Assembly (NCBI GenBank): GCA_021442155.1
Contig: CM038223.1
Coordinates: 35,376,983-35,440,982, forward strand
DNA length: 64,000 nucleotides
Direction of reading: 5' to 3'
DNA from: Cymbidium sinense
Lineage: Eukaryota; Streptophyta; Magnoliopsida; Asparagales; Orchidaceae
The notes below the pieces were generated by a model. That model worked only from the letters and a program-made list of their open reading frames with translations. It had not been told where the DNA came from and searched no databases. Shown here piece by piece: positions 34,755 through 47,628 of this stretch. Position numbers and translations under genes: made by a program. Numbering within the stretch: the first letter of the stretch is position 1; each line of letters starts with the position of its first letter.

Positions 34755-36984
34755 ATACCCATTAGGGATATAAGCTTGAATCCATTAGGGATCAAGATTG
34801 GGTTTGTTTTGATTTGATTTGGTGTTTGATGTATTTGATTTTGATTGATTTATGCTGGGGAAAAGAAGGGAATCCACTTGGGATTCAGATTGGAATATAT
34901 TTGTTTATGTTTTATGTTCAAACTTGACTTCACTAGGGAAGTAAGCTTTAATTTGGATTTGATGATTTGGCACCATTAGGGGAAATTGATTTGGTTGATT
35001 TGATTTGGAGGCATATCCGCTAGGGATATGAGCGTAGTTGAATTTTTTTGATTTGATTTATTATAGATTATATCGGTGTGTGATGGACCACACTAAGAAG
35101 GAGCTATGAAAGCCTGGGCCTATCTTAAATTTAATAGTCCAAAGGAGTAATCTACCAATTGAAGGGTGAGACTATCCAACCTAAGAGGGTTTCTTTTGGT
35201 GTGCAATGACTGTGCTAGAAAGAAAACACAGGGACTTACATCTTCCAAAGTGGGAACATCTGCTAGGATGACTTTTTGGTAGCACAACAAATCAAACCCA
35301 ACCTAGGGTGACTACTGAGTGAGTGCCGCTAGGGATCTTACCTCAACTCGAGAGTAGTCAACATGATTTGATATGGATTTGATTTAATTTAGTTTGCTTT
35401 GTTTGATTTAATATGGACCCTACTGGTGTGCAATGGATCATACTGAGAAGGGGCTATGTAAACCTAGGCCTATCTTAGATTTACCAGTCCAAAGGGGTAG
35501 TCTACTAGCTGAAGGGTGAGACTATCCAACCTAAGGGTTTGCCTTTCGGTGTGCAACAATTGTGCTAAGAAGAAAGCACAGGGACTTAATATTCTAAAGT
35601 GAAAAAAGCCACTGGGGTGACTTGTTGGTAGCATAATAAATCAAACCTGACCTAGGATGACTATTGAGTGAGTGCCATTGGGGATCTTATCTCAGCTGAA
35701 GAGTAGTCAAGGTGATTCCTATAGGGAGTTTTACTGACACTGCCCTAAAGAGAGGATGCTTGCTTGGGAAAAGGTATTGCTAGGGTGTCCTCCTAATCCA
35801 CTAGAAAATGTATTTTGTTTTTTTTGTTTGTTTGGGTGGACCATGTTGGTGTGCAGGGGACCACACTAAGGAGGATCCATGGGGGCTTTGTCCTGCCTCA
35901 AATTTACTGCACCAGGGGAGAGTCTGCACATTCACAGTACATAATTTCCAACCACAGGGGTGGCTATTAAGAAAGAGGAACTATCCAATCTGATAGTAAC
36001 ATGGGTAGTGTCTAGATGGGGTTGCAAACGGTGTGATCTAAATAGAGTGCCCACCGGAGAGGTGTCGGTAGGGGCGTTATCTTGAGCCCTGAAAAAGAAA
36101 GCCTATAGGTATACGGTGGTTAACTGAAGGAGAAAGCACAAAGGCTTACATCTACCATGAGGAGTGTTATCCATCGGGTAGGTCACTGTCAGTATAGCAA
36201 ATACCAACCAACCTAAGATGTCCATTAGTGTGTGATAATCAATCTAGGAAAAAAGCGTAGGAGACTTATATCTTCTTAGACAAAAATGATCATCAGGACA
36301 GTCTGGCTCGGCTAGATAGCTACTATCAGACCTAGAGAGACTAATAAGTGGGTAGTACCGAAGAAGGACTTGACTCAAACTTGAAGTAGTCAGAAGGAAA
36401 GGAGCTGCTAGGGGACTTACCCTAATCCTCAAATATAAACTCGACCTAGTTAGTGCATGGTGGCTAGTTTAAGAAGAAAGTGCAGGGACTTACATCTCCT
36501 TAAATGAGGCCAACATGAGGTCACTCATTGGTGATGCAACAAGACATACAATACTAATAAGACGTTCATCAATGTGTGGTGGTTAAGCCAGAGAGAAAGG
36601 ACATGGACTTACATCCTCCTAAGTAGAAGACCACTAGGGAGACACACTAACTAGGTAGTGAATCAACCGGACCTTGAGTGTTATTGAGTGAGGGCCATTG
36701 GGGGGCATTATCTCAACTCAAAGTAGCCCGAGACAAAGGATTTGTGTTTTTTTTGTTTGTGTTTGTGTTATGCTAATGAGGGATAGGATGCCACTCAGGT
36801 TCTCTTATACCTACCCTAAACACAGTGAAGAATGGATGGAAATGCTTTCAATCTGAAGAGATTTAATTTGAAATGGAATTTTCATTAATAATAATTATTT
36901 ATAAACATGATTGTAAGGAGAATATTTCTTTAGGTAGTGCCCTTTGAATGGAAGCATGGGAAGCTCTCCTCTATAGTTGATGAG

Positions 36985-38060
36985 TTAGTATGATCCTCCT
37001 TAGTAGGCTTTCTCTATGGTAAAAAAGCCTTCCCAAGTGGGTTCAAACTTGCCTCCCATCTTGCGAATGGCAATAATTGGTCTCCTTAAAACTAAAATAA
37101 GCTCTCTTACTTGAAAAAATCTAGGGCGGACCAACTTGTTGTGAGCTTGAATAATCTTGGCTTTGTATAACTCGAGGTTTTGACATGCTCGTAAGCGTCT
37201 CTCCTCCAAACTTTGAGCTCTTCTAACTGCAACTTGGCATTCTACTCTATTATAATCTTGCTACTCATAAATATCCTTAGTGATGGGAGTTGGACTTCTA
37301 ATGATAGAATAACTTTGGACACATACACCAAGGAGAAATGAGTAGACAAAGTTGAAGTTTTGTAGGTAGTGCGGTAGGCTCACGAAGCTTCAACTAACTG
37401 CTCATGCCACCATCATTTGTTATCATTGAGTATCTTCTTGAGTATTTGGATGAGAGTTTTATTGAAGTCTTCTGCTAAACTGTTCGACAGTAGGTAGTAG
37501 ATGGTTAGTATTTATAATCTATATTGTGTCTCTGGGCGAAGTTATTGATTTTGGTGCTTTTGAATACATTACCATTATCGAATATAATTCAAAGAAATAT
37601 CAATCTATTGAGCTTTGACCTCCCTGAGTGAAATCCCCTTCACCCATTTGGAAAAGTAATCGGTAGGCTAAGATTAATCGATGACTTTTGAAAGATGGAG
37701 GATTAATCAGACCCACTATGTTAGTACCCAAACACTTAAATGGCCACAAAGCCAATGTTGGACCTCAGTCAATGATCATGTACTTGGTATTGATGGCATT
37801 GCTTGGCTACGTGCATGCAATCAATGATCATCGATGGCCAATAGTATCTAAATCTCTTTATTTTGGCTTTCATCTTGGGGCCGGATTGGTGTGCTCTGCA
37901 TAATCTTGAATGGACCTCAGTCATGATCTTATGGGCTTCATACTTGTCTAAATAATGTAACCATATATGATCGAAGGACTGTGAGTATATGACATCATCC
38001 ATGAGGGTGTAGGAAAGTACCCTTTGCTTCACTTGATGTGCTAGGCACTTCTCTTGAGGT
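36985..38060 (-). pseudogene. Tat/Ogre-like integrase, broken
   Basis: Integrase inserts the cDNA into the host chromosome. On the minus strand: the zinc-binding HHCC region at 38030-37780 (EVHSRLCRAHQSG, then RYYWPSMIIDCMHVAKQCHQYQ), and the catalytic core entry near 37735 reading WPFKCLGTNIVG, where the first catalytic Asp position is Asn. A SHRLILAY segment is near 37670, followed by broken frames. A C-terminal part at 37209-37000 gives LYKAKIIQAHNKLVRPRFFQVRELIL, then GGKFEPTWEGFFTI. The last two are characteristic of gypsy integrase C-termini. It lacks at least one catalytic residue and several frames are shifted, so it is inactive. The repeat-rich 3' UTR follows. Confidence 0.85.
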
Positions 38061-38239
38061 AGTTTGCCTTTGTTTAGGTAATCAATGAATGGTTGCCTCC
38101 AATCTAGCTATTTGTACTTTTTGGAAATGATAACTTTTCCTTCAAGAGAGTATTTGTCGATGAGTTCAACATCAGTAGGTAAGACTTGCCTATTATGGAC
38201 CTATATTGATATAGACTCATCATCCGGACATGCCAACTC

Positions 38240-38600
38240 CTTGGAAAGCTTGGCTAAGGCATATGCTATGAAAGTTTCTCCTTGAGGAATCTTATATATG
38301 ATAACCTCTGGGATTTGGCCTAATAACTCGGTGAACTTGTGGTAGTGATGGAGTTTAAGCTTCAGGACCTTTTAGGACCTAGTGATTTTATTGATCATTA
38401 GTTAGGAATCCCCAAAGATATTGATGTTCTAGATGCATGTCTAATAGAGCCTTATATATTCAAATCTAGTTGGGAGTTTTGTTCCTACACCTGCCTTTCC
38501 TAGAAGAGTAGATTGTGGTTCTTCTCCTTTCTAAGAGGAAGCTGCACCATCAAAATACATCTCCCAACGGTGAATGATGGTATCCACTAAGTTCATGATT
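38240..38600 (-). pseudogene. Second RNase H-like domain (aRNH) of the Tat/Ogre-like element
   Basis: Between the ordinary RNase H and integrase the minus strand reads RWEMYFDGAAS at 38571-38539, the first-strand motif with the catalytic Asp, followed after a stop and gap by GVGTKLPTRFEYIRLY and, at about 38300, YKIPQGETFIAYALAKLSKEL. An extra, archaeal-type RNase H placed before integrase is a known mark of the Tat lineage. Here it is broken by stops. Its boundary with the integrase zinc region is diffuse. Confidence 0.68.
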
Positions 38601-38699
38601 TGCTCGGGAAGATTATCACAAAGTGGAAAATCAACAAGAAGTGGATGTGCTGCTAAGAAATCCCTGAGTGCTTGTCCTTTCACCACATGGAGGGATACA

Positions 38700-39130
38700 A
38701 AAGTGATATCGAACTGTCATTGAACCATGGACCAATGTACCAACTATCCGAATAGCATCGGTCATGTCATGAGATATTACAGTTGATTGATTCTAGAAAT
38801 TAAATTTACTTTATGAGAAAGTATGTAATGTCATAGCTTTTGGGATGTAAAGATTAAAGCTAGGCAATGCTTCTTAATGGGTGGATAGTTTACTTCAGTA
38901 GGGATTAGATGATGACTGAGATAGTTGAGGGCATTCTCTTTCCCTTCATCATTAGCTTGTTCCAATAAAGCATCAAGGAAGTCATTTAATGTAATCACGT
39001 AGAGGATCAAAGGGTTGCCCGAGATAGGGGTAGCTAGGACTGGTGGCATCATCGGGTACTGCTTGATGCTTTCAAAGGCATGCTAACACTGGTCGTCCAA
39101 CTTGAACTTGCCATCCTTTTTGACTAGTGC
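38700..39130 (-). pseudogene. Tat/Ogre-like RNase H domain, broken
   Basis: Degrades RNA in RNA-DNA hybrids during reverse transcription. An open piece at 39052-38831 (73 residues) reads PVLATPISGNPLILYVITLNDFLDALL, then EQANDEGKENALNYLSHHLIPTEVNYPPIKKHCLALIFTSQKL, the complete front half of a gypsy RNase H. It then breaks, with a short match to the following strand near 38815. It directly follows the reverse transcriptase remnant upstream on the same strand. Confidence 0.85.
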
Positions 39131-40021
39131 TTAAAATAGCTGGCATGTTCTTGATAGGTTGGACATAAAGTATCTTAGATACACCAACTATCCTTCGAAT
39201 GATCTAAGTTGAGTTAGACTTTTAGAAGGTGGCATTTCTAATTTCACTTTAATCTGCTCTGGGTCGATTTCAATTCTGTGGTGTTGGACAACAAACCCAA
39301 TAAATTTTCCTAAAGCTTCTCTGAATGCACACTTCAAAGGATTTATTTTGAGGTTAAATCATCTTAATCGCTCAAAAAATACTCTTAAGTTAAAAAATAT
39401 GGTCTTCCTTTTCTATGCTTTTGACCACGAGATCGTCGACATAGTATTCAACTTAATGATGAAAGAGTTCATCGAAGATTCAAGTCATGGCCCGCTGGTA
39501 TGTGCCACCAGCATTTTTAAGGCTAAAAGGTATGACCTTATAACAATAAATTTTGATCAGAGTTCTAAACATAGTATTTCTTTCATCTTCAGGTGCCATC
39601 TTTATTTAGTTATATCTAGGTGAACCATCCATAAAAAGAAGACTACATGAGATGAGACAATGTCCACCATCAGTTCTAGTATTGGTAGTGGAAATTCATT
39701 ATTTGTACATGCCTTGTTTAGATCCCTAAAAGTGAAGCATATGCGAATTTGGTCATTCTTTTTCTTAACTGGGATGACACTAGCCAACCAGGTGGGGTAT
39801 TTCTCCTATGGATGAAACCATCATCGATCAATTTTTTGACTACAAAAATGACCTATTGTTCACTGTCTAATCTCATATATCTAGGAGCTTGCTTGATAGG
39901 GTTAGCATCAGGTTGTATTGCTAGCTAATGAACTGCTATGTCAGGATCCAATCCAAGTATTTCTTCATAACTCCATGTAAAGTAGTCCTTAAACTCAGTG
40001 AGTATCCTTACTAAGTCATTG
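39130..40021 (-). pseudogene. Tat/Ogre-like reverse transcriptase, broken
   Basis: Starts immediately beside the inserted LTR copy 5. In order on the minus strand: NDLVRILTEFKDYFTWSYEEI at about 40018-39956; HQLAIQPDANPIKQAPRYMRLD at 39930-39870; WLASVIPVKKKNDQIRIC and FRDLNKACTNNEFPLPILELMVD at 39790-39670; a KNAGGTYQRAMT segment at about 39510; and the catalytic YVDD loop intact at 39443-39432 (VEYYVDDLVVKS). Frameshifts and stops lie between. The spacing is normal for Ty3/gypsy. The upstream protease and linker are at 47640-49263, on the other side of copy 5. Confidence 0.88.
39432..39443 (-). other. Reverse transcriptase YVDD catalytic codons, intact
   Basis: TAT GTC GAC GAT on the minus strand inside an otherwise broken reverse transcriptase. 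By contrast the copia at 60661 has lost its Asp pair. Confidence 0.85.
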
Positions 40022-42689
40022 GTTTCTATGGTATTTTAATTTGGATGTGGGGTGGACACCAAGCAGATCGTATGAGGTACTCATTGAAGTGATTGAGTAT
40101 GACATTAAGGTATGATGTACTATCTCAAATGATAGAAGCATCACCCTACAATGGACCTAATCACCTAATAAAAAATTCTAAGGTATGATGGGTCTTCGAA
40201 TATACCTGAGATTTTTCCCCTACTTTATATGGAAAAATAAAGTGGGGTTTATTTTAAGATGGGTTCTTAAGTTTCCCATGAAGCAAGCCTTTGAAGTCAA
40301 TTACATCCAAAGAAATGAGATTTCCTAAGAAAACTCTCAATTAAAGTAGTCAATTATTATCTCTAAATATTTCAAGGTAAAGACTATCAAAGGATTGGTT
40401 ATTTCAGAAAATTAAGTGAGATTGTTCAATTGAAAAGACTTATTTTGGAATCCAAAAGAAGATAAGTAGGAAGTGCTCATGATACTAGGAAGCCTAGTGA
40501 GCATTCCAACCTATCCTACGGTGAGGCTTTATATGTTTAAAAGTGAGGATTTATTTTATTTGAGTTAGAATTTTATTAGATTGCTTGGGCTCATAATCCA
40601 TCAACATAAGATTGTGGAAATTCCTTAGAGGTGAGGATTTATGCTTGTAAGCCAAGAGAAATAGCAACCTCAGATCTTAAATCTAGGGAGCTTTAACACA
40701 AGCTAAAGCACACCCTAAATCTAAGCAAAAAGGGGAAATAAGGGTCTACCTCCACAAGAGAGGATAAACCGTCCGACTCTTCTGGACTTACAACCGTCTA
40801 GAGTGGCCGCCAGCTAACACCTCTTATGCTCTAAAATCATGTAGTATGGTCTTATGAAATTATAAGATGGTTAGGCTATTTATTTAATTTGGAAAGAGAC
40901 TATAGTCCTAAACTCACTCTCAAAGAGACTAGAGCATGACTAGCATGAGCACATGACTTAATCTAAAATGTAAATTTTATAATTTTTATATAATCTTGAC
41001 AAATTTATTTGGACAAAGGATTTAAGTCAATTATGCTTATATGCATGATGAAATTGGATTATTGGTTAAATTAGTGGGATGAAGAGTTCTCCACTACAAG
41101 GGATGCCCTCACAAGTCAAGGATTCTTCTATCATGCAAGGGTGGATATCCTCCCTATTCAAGAGTGAATCAATATGTCATACATGATGCTAGACATGCAA
41201 CTTATAACTAAAGGATTGCTAAATCTTTTAATTATCTTTATTGCAACCTAGACTTAAAATCAGGTTATGAGTTATTTTGAGTTTTAGTTATGAGTTATTA
41301 ATTGGATAGAAAAATTAATTTTTTTCTAAGAGCCTACGGCATCCAGGCCACACATTCAAACATCAATAAAAAAGAAACTAGGAAAATGATGCAATCCTGA
41401 TGCGCAAGCTAAATACAACATATAACATTTTTTCATAAACTAATGTAAAAGAATAAGAGGCTGGTGCGATTGGGTACTGCCGTACACCTTGGAAAAGAGA
41501 AATGATGAGTAGCCTAGTTCTACCCTTAGACAACCTGAAATATAAAAGAATAATTATAATTCGAATTTGAATACATGCTATGGGGTCTTCATTCTTCATT
41601 TCTTCTTTATTCCTTCTTCCTTCTTCCTTCTTCCTTCTTTTAATTTGATTTTCTCCAAGGCATCACAGGACACCCCAGGATTAAGCCTTCAAGCCACTGC
41701 TCATCATAAACCCCATAGCACTAATCCTAATTCCTATTGCAAAATAACATTTATGAGAAAAGTAAATCTAACTCCACCTACAAAATAGATATTAGCTAAA
41801 TATATATATAGTCCCAAGTAATTATATTTCATAATTTAGACTTAGTACCCTGCACATGAGTAACTAAGCTCACCTATCCTAATTTTGATTATGCTTAGGG
41901 CGATAAGCAACCTGCAAAGAAAATATTTATATTTAGTTTTAAGCAACCCCTGAGCACAATTCCCTACAAAAAAATAAGATTAGGCTAATAACGGCCTAAC
42001 ATCCAGTCTATGAAATATACACCCTAATATTCAGTTTAAAATATTACATCACAAAATAAAATATAACATCACACATACACCATCCTAACTTAGGATTAGA
42101 AGTGGTGGCTTAATTTTAATGTGTGTGACAAGGCTTTGTGTGGTATGCCTTAACTAAGCTTTTGAATTGTAATTTTTTAAGTTTGAAATTATCAAGTTAA
42201 TGTGATGGGTGGTCTCACTTTAAGTTGTTTAGATGATTTGCAAATTTTAGTTTTGTATTTTGTTTTGTTTCATTTGATTTACACTTAGCATCTAAGTGTT
42301 GTAAAGAGAAGAAAGAGTCCTAACCTCCTTCATCTCGACCTTAAGCTATTTCTAAAAGCACATTTTTATGATTTAGTTTCTTTTAGTGAATAATTTATTA
42401 AATGTCTTATTAATCCTAAGTTTCGATTAATCTTAAAAAATCATATTAAACATGAAAGGCATCTTAAGACTAATATGGTTGAATTACCATCACTTAGAAC
42501 ATGTTAAACCATTCTTTTCCATCGCCCATAACATGCATATGATTTGACACTTAGCATACCTATACGTAAAACACATTTTGGCACACTTAGATGATCATGA
42601 ATGCAAACATACTTAATGGAAAAAGAAGAGATTTTCATTTATTAATCAAATATACATACATATGTATAAAAGATATAAGCAAGTATGAG

Positions 42690-43525
42690 TCATTGTTAAT
42701 CAGTGAAGTGAAATAATCAAATGACCTCCTTGGGGCTACTTAAAGCCTCATATTCCTAGGATGTCTAGACTATATACTTGCTATCTTAAATACATACAAA
42801 TGTATATATAATTATGAAGATGAAAATTATGTAAGAGATTGTATTTTATTTAATTAAAATATTTATACATGTAAATTAAAGCTTTATCCAAACTCTAATA
42901 CAAACATACATAGGAATGAAATTAAATAAGTACATGCCATTGTTAAACTTGGGAAGTGAGGTAATCAAATGACCTCCTTAGGGCTACTTAAAGCCTCGTA
43001 TTCCTAGGATGTCATCCAAGCATATATAAATTTATATAAAAACATAGAAATGAGAGCACTATATTTACATGTAATGTATTTTAACATATTAAAGTGGTTA
43101 TGGATGCATGTATTATTTTAATAGAAAAGGGGATTTTCATTCTCTAAATAAGTACATATACACATGTATGAAAGGAATAAGCAAGTACGTGCTATTGTTA
43201 AACTAAGGAAGTGAGGTAATCAAATGACCTCCTTAGGGCTACTTAAAGCCTTGTATTCCTGGGATGTCTAGACTAGATACTAACTATCTTAAACACATGT
43301 AAATGTATACATAATTGGAGAGATGAAAATCATGAAAAAATTGTATTTTGTGTGATTGAATTTTTTTATGCATATAAATTAAAGCTCAATCCAAATTTTA
43401 ATAGCAAAATACATAGAAATGAAATTAAATAAGTATGTGCCATTTTTAAACCAGGGAAGTGAGGTAGTCAAATGACATCTTTAAGGCTATTTAAAGCCTC
43501 TCTCAGGATGTCCAGACTATATACT
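42690..43525 (-). repeat. Four tandem ~250-bp units in LTR copy 5
   Basis: Cores end with GACTATATAC-type text at about 42778, 43020 (broken after ATGTCATCC), 43280 and 43524, spaced about 245 bp. Each has GAGGTAATCAAATGACCTCC and GGGCTACTTAAAGCC. This is the longest array in the window. Confidence 0.88.
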
Positions 43526-46079
43526 TATTTGCATTCAAATCTATGTAAATCTTTATAAGAACTTAAGAAAGAGAGCTTCAAATTCATATGATTAAGTAAT
43601 AAGTGCATTCAAATCCTAGATGTATTCATAACTATCATCATTCCAAACATTATTATCAATGCATAAACTTTGGAAAGTTGATTTGGATTTATTAATGATA
43701 ATAGCCACACATATAACTAAATTGAGCCAACATATGCAAGCTTACATAAATAAAATTCATTTGATTCGTTTAGATTTAAAAAAAATGAATGCATGGAATC
43801 ATGTGACATACAACATTTAAAGTGAATGAAAAGGAATAACCAAACATAAACATATGATTCATTCAACTACACTAATTCCTAAGGACAATCACATTAAATA
43901 AAATTATTTAAAGAAAACCAAATCTTCTAATTAATCTGATTCTGGACTTGGATTAGACTTAAAGAGGAGAGAAGTCATTTAGTGTTTTAATCCCATTCCC
44001 ATGTTGGTGATCTTGATTTATTTAAGGAAAGATAATTATATAAATTTTATGAATTATTAAGTTAAAGCATTAATCAAATCATTTAATTACCCTTTCCTAT
44101 GCTCTTTTATTTGATTAATCATTTAATCATGAGCCACAAAAGATATGAACATGTGAGAAAATGAAATTACAATGGTCCTAAAAGATGTAATGCAATTATC
44201 TTATAGTTAAAGATTAATTAAGTTAAAGAATCTAATTAAGTACTTTTATGATTTTCCCATACTTAGGGGTTAATCATACTTTTCTGAAGGGTCTTTATAT
44301 TATTAAACACATAAAGGAAAACTTAATTTCATTTCTAATTATCTAAAGTGATTATCATTTTAATTTGATTTGATTTAAGTCACTAATTGATTAATTAAGC
44401 ACTTAATTAATTCATGATTTAATTTACTCTCTTTAATGTAATAAATTTGGAAAAGTAATTAGTAAAGAGGTCCTAATCACCCTCCTCCTCATCCCACTAT
44501 TAATTAATGGTTAAGGAGTTTAATTAATTAATTCTTACTATTTAAAACATTAATTAATCATTAATTTGGTTAAGAGAGTAATTAAGATTTTTATTATCAA
44601 TTCCCCTAATTACCTAGGCAATAAATTCCATGAAAAATATGGGAGGTAGATCTCATCACGTTGAATCAACACATAAAGTTTGGAATTAATTGCCCAAGTA
44701 ATTAAGGCTTAATTAAGCTAATTAAGTGAACAATCCAACCCTAATTAAGCCATAATTACTGCTCAAAATGAAATGAAATTATTTTTATTATATTTTCCTC
44801 TATTTTACCTTTCCAATGAGTATTTGTTTGTTATTTTTTTATTTTTCTACAGTTAGTTATGATTTTTCAAAGTTTCAACCATTAAAAGGAAATTATTAAG
44901 CCTTAATTAAGCTTAATCCCATCGGCGCCATGCAAACTGCTAATGTGGACACGCTTTCCATGTGGCACCACAGGATTGGCTATTTAAATCATCTTATGCA
45001 GCACTAACATGGTGGAGGTGGACACATTTTCATCTCCTTCGTCTGATTAAAGATCATAAAGTAGGGATTAATCCTATGCTTCCAAAAGGGCTAAAATGAG
45101 ATTAAATCTAACAGAAGATCACTATCATCTATTCTAATCATGTGGAATAGATGGCGAATGATCCATCATCCCCCGAGTGAAGGAAGACGGACACCGTCCA
45201 CCTTCAAGCTTGCCAGAGCTTAGGGAGGCTCGGGATTGACTCCAAAAGCTTCACAATGGGAATCTAAGGGCATTTAATAGTTGATGTTACATGACATCAC
45301 ACTTTTCTTCATAAAGGCCTAAGAAAATTTACAAAAATCTTAGTTTGCCAGAATTTACCTCATCATAGCTTTTGGACCGGCGGCTAACTGACCGAGGTAG
45401 CTTTATCTTGAAGAGACAAAGCCATGCTAAGAAGTTGGCTCCTTGACTCCTCATCGGTAGCTCTGGGGACTAATCGTCGACAAAAAACTCATTTGAGTTG
45501 GGCTCGGAGTTATCTCTAGTGCTCGAATCGCTTGGGAGAAGATTCATTTCGCCTCATCAAAGCTTAGTGAACATGTGGGTGAAGTTAATTTGAGGTTGGT
45601 TGGTATTTGGTGGAGTTGGATGGAGCTAGGCCTTGTCCTATCTTGGGTTAGTGTTTTTTGGCGAGGGGAAGGCTTGGGAAGCTTATGACATCACTCAGGG
45701 AGGTCGACTTGAAGTCTTTGAGCTCTGAGAATGATCACTTCTATCATTTGAATCAAATGAGGGGGAGTATACCCCCTCCTCCTTTGGATCAAATGGCTCA
45801 TATTAGCTTTACCATTTACAGTCGGAGGTGGCAGGAATGTGCTTAGATGGTTGGTTTGAGTGGAGGGAGGCCTGAGTTGGATGCCTTAACATGTCTCCAT
45901 CTCCTTTGGATGAGCTAATGAAGGGGAGGTGGGTTAAATCATCTCCCCCTGACCAAGGGCTGACATAACCCCTTTGGGCTAGGTTTGCCACATAGCTAGG
46001 AGTCCAAAATAAGGTTTGGGTGGCTACCAAATGCAAAAGAGGGTTGTTGATCGGCTAAATTTGGATTATGTCCTATATA

Positions 46080-47010
46080 AGAGGCTTTATCCATTGGGTA
46101 ATGGACTAATTTAGGTTTAAATTAGGTTGGGTTTGATTTGGCCTAACCCAAGGTGAGCCAAGGATGGGTCATGCAAGTTTCAATGTGTTTAGGCTTGGTT
46201 TAGCTCAATTTGACCCATGTAGATCAAATTGGGCTAGGCTGGGTCAAGTTGACCAATTGGTCAAATTGGGTCAAACCAAAGCTTGGGTCAAGTTTAAATG
46301 AGTATTTAGAATATTTTGGTTCAGTTGGTTTGGTTTAATTTTGCTTGGATTTGATTTTGGCCCATTTGAGTTCATATGGGTCAAATAGATCAAGTTGACC
46401 AATTTGGCCAAATTTGTCAAATTAGCATGGGTTAGGCATTGGTTTAGGTTCAATGATCATTTAGCATGATTGTAGGCTTTGGGTTCAATCAATTTAGATT
46501 TGGGAATGATTTAGGCCAAATTTGGGATAAATGGGTCAATTGGTTAAATTAGATTCAATCAAGGCTTTGATCATGTTTAATAATCAATTTGGAATAGTTT
46601 TGAGTCATTGGTTGCAATCAATATGGGTTAGATTTTGATTTGATCCAATTTAGCTCTTTAGGTTAAATTGGGTCAACATGGGTCAAAGGGATAGTTGGGA
46701 CTGGTTTAGTTCAATCCAATGGTCAAGTAATGTTCAAGGATTAATTTTAGGTTGGTATGAATCATTGGTTTCAATTGATTTGGCTTAGGATGAGATTTGG
46801 CTCATTTGGCTCATATAGGTTAAGTGGGTTAATTTGGTCAAATGAACAAATTGACTTGGTTTGACCTAGTTGATTATAATTATTGAATCATGGATGACCA
46901 ACAATCATTAGAAGAGGTTTCAAATGGTTTGGTTCAATCCAATTTGGGTTGCATTTAGGTTTGGCTTAAATGGGTCTTTTAGGTCACTTTGGGTCAAGTG
47001 AGCCTAAATG
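46080..47010 (-). repeat. TTGACC/TTGACT-dense block in LTR copy 5
   Basis: Plus-strand GGTCAA, GGGTCAAGTTGACCAATTGG and similar phrases recur through this block, at the same LTR position as in copies 1-3. Confidence 0.68.
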
Positions 47011-47628
47011 GGTTAATTGGTTTGATTTTGAGTTGAGTTTGAACATTGATTTGGGATTGGCTTATATCTTTGATTGCAATTGGTTTGGGTTTAATTGGAT
47101 TTTGTCTCATTCGGATATTTTGGATTAAATGAGTTAGGTTAGGTTGATTGAATTGATATTAGCTTGATTGATTTGATTGTAATTTTTTAGTAGAGCTTAG
47201 AATGATGATTAAATGATTGATTTATTTATGAGAAAATCAATTGAATTAGGTTTGGATTGAAGGGAATTTTGGCTAAGTCCATCGAGTTGAATCATGGGCT
47301 TAGGTTTAGATTATGGTGGATTTGATTTTTGCTTGTAGTTTAGGCTTGAATTAAGATTCAATTGAAAATAGTTATATTGATTTGAAGTTGGAATTTTGTT
47401 AAGGAGATAGGCAAGAGTTTTTTTAGGCTATAGGCTAAGTAGGTTTCCCTAGGTCCTAATGCATAGCCTAATCTTATGGATAATCCTTCTAAGCCTCTAG
47501 GCTTAGGTTAAGTGTTCACTTAATCACTTGAAGTGTCTTATGACTAAGGAGCTCTTAGTGTCTAGAAGATCCTTAGATCTATGATGAGAAGATTGAGTCC
47601 TCACTCCAAAAGTGAGGTGAATAGTTTT

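Larger units (their letters stand above)
32820..36780 (-). repeat. Tandem-repeat-rich 3' untranslated region of the Tat/Ogre-like element
   Basis: Two repeat types. At 32990-33270 and 34740-35060, short units of about 50-70 bp carry CCACTAGGGAT-like text followed by GATTTGATTTGG. At 35060-35370 and 35410-35720 there are two clear copies of a unit of about 350-360 bp (GGTGTGTGATGGACCACACTAAG start, 'gactatccaacctaag' middle, GCACAGGGACTTA, end 'gagtgagtgcc...agtagtca'). A third diverged copy starts about 35845 and broken pieces continue to 36740. Each long unit has two related halves opening with GGTGTG(C/T). Tandem repeats between integrase and 3' LTR are known in Tat/Ogre elements. No gene is seen; the short open frames here run across the repeat. 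Confidence 0.75.
40027..47623 (-). mobile_element. Solo long LTR, copy 5, inserted in pol
   Basis: A 7,597-bp LTR in minus orientation. On that strand it runs from TATTCACCTCACTTTTGG (47623) to AAAATACCATA (40027). Flanking 5-mers are GTTTT (47624-47628) and GTTTC (40022-40026), a target duplication with one C/T difference. Removing the LTR and one duplicate would bring the linker before it and the reverse transcriptase after it into one frame, which fixes the ends. Content: TTGAC-dense block 46080-47010, GC-richer block 44900-46050, TTAATTAA-rich part, four 250-bp units 42690-43525, and a 3' part with degraded hairpins. It is the most complete copy. Confidence 0.88.

Noticed and set aside
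39348..39623. 91-residue plus-strand frame
   Set aside because: Antisense shadow of the reverse transcriptase, whose YVDD loop is on the minus strand at 39443-39432.
40027..47623. Copy 5 as an expanded Ogre intron between protease and reverse transcriptase
   Set aside because: It has LTR termini, a 5-bp target duplication, and close relatives in other contexts, and the frame would resume without intron remnants. An inserted solo LTR is simpler, though the shared site with the left element remains odd.
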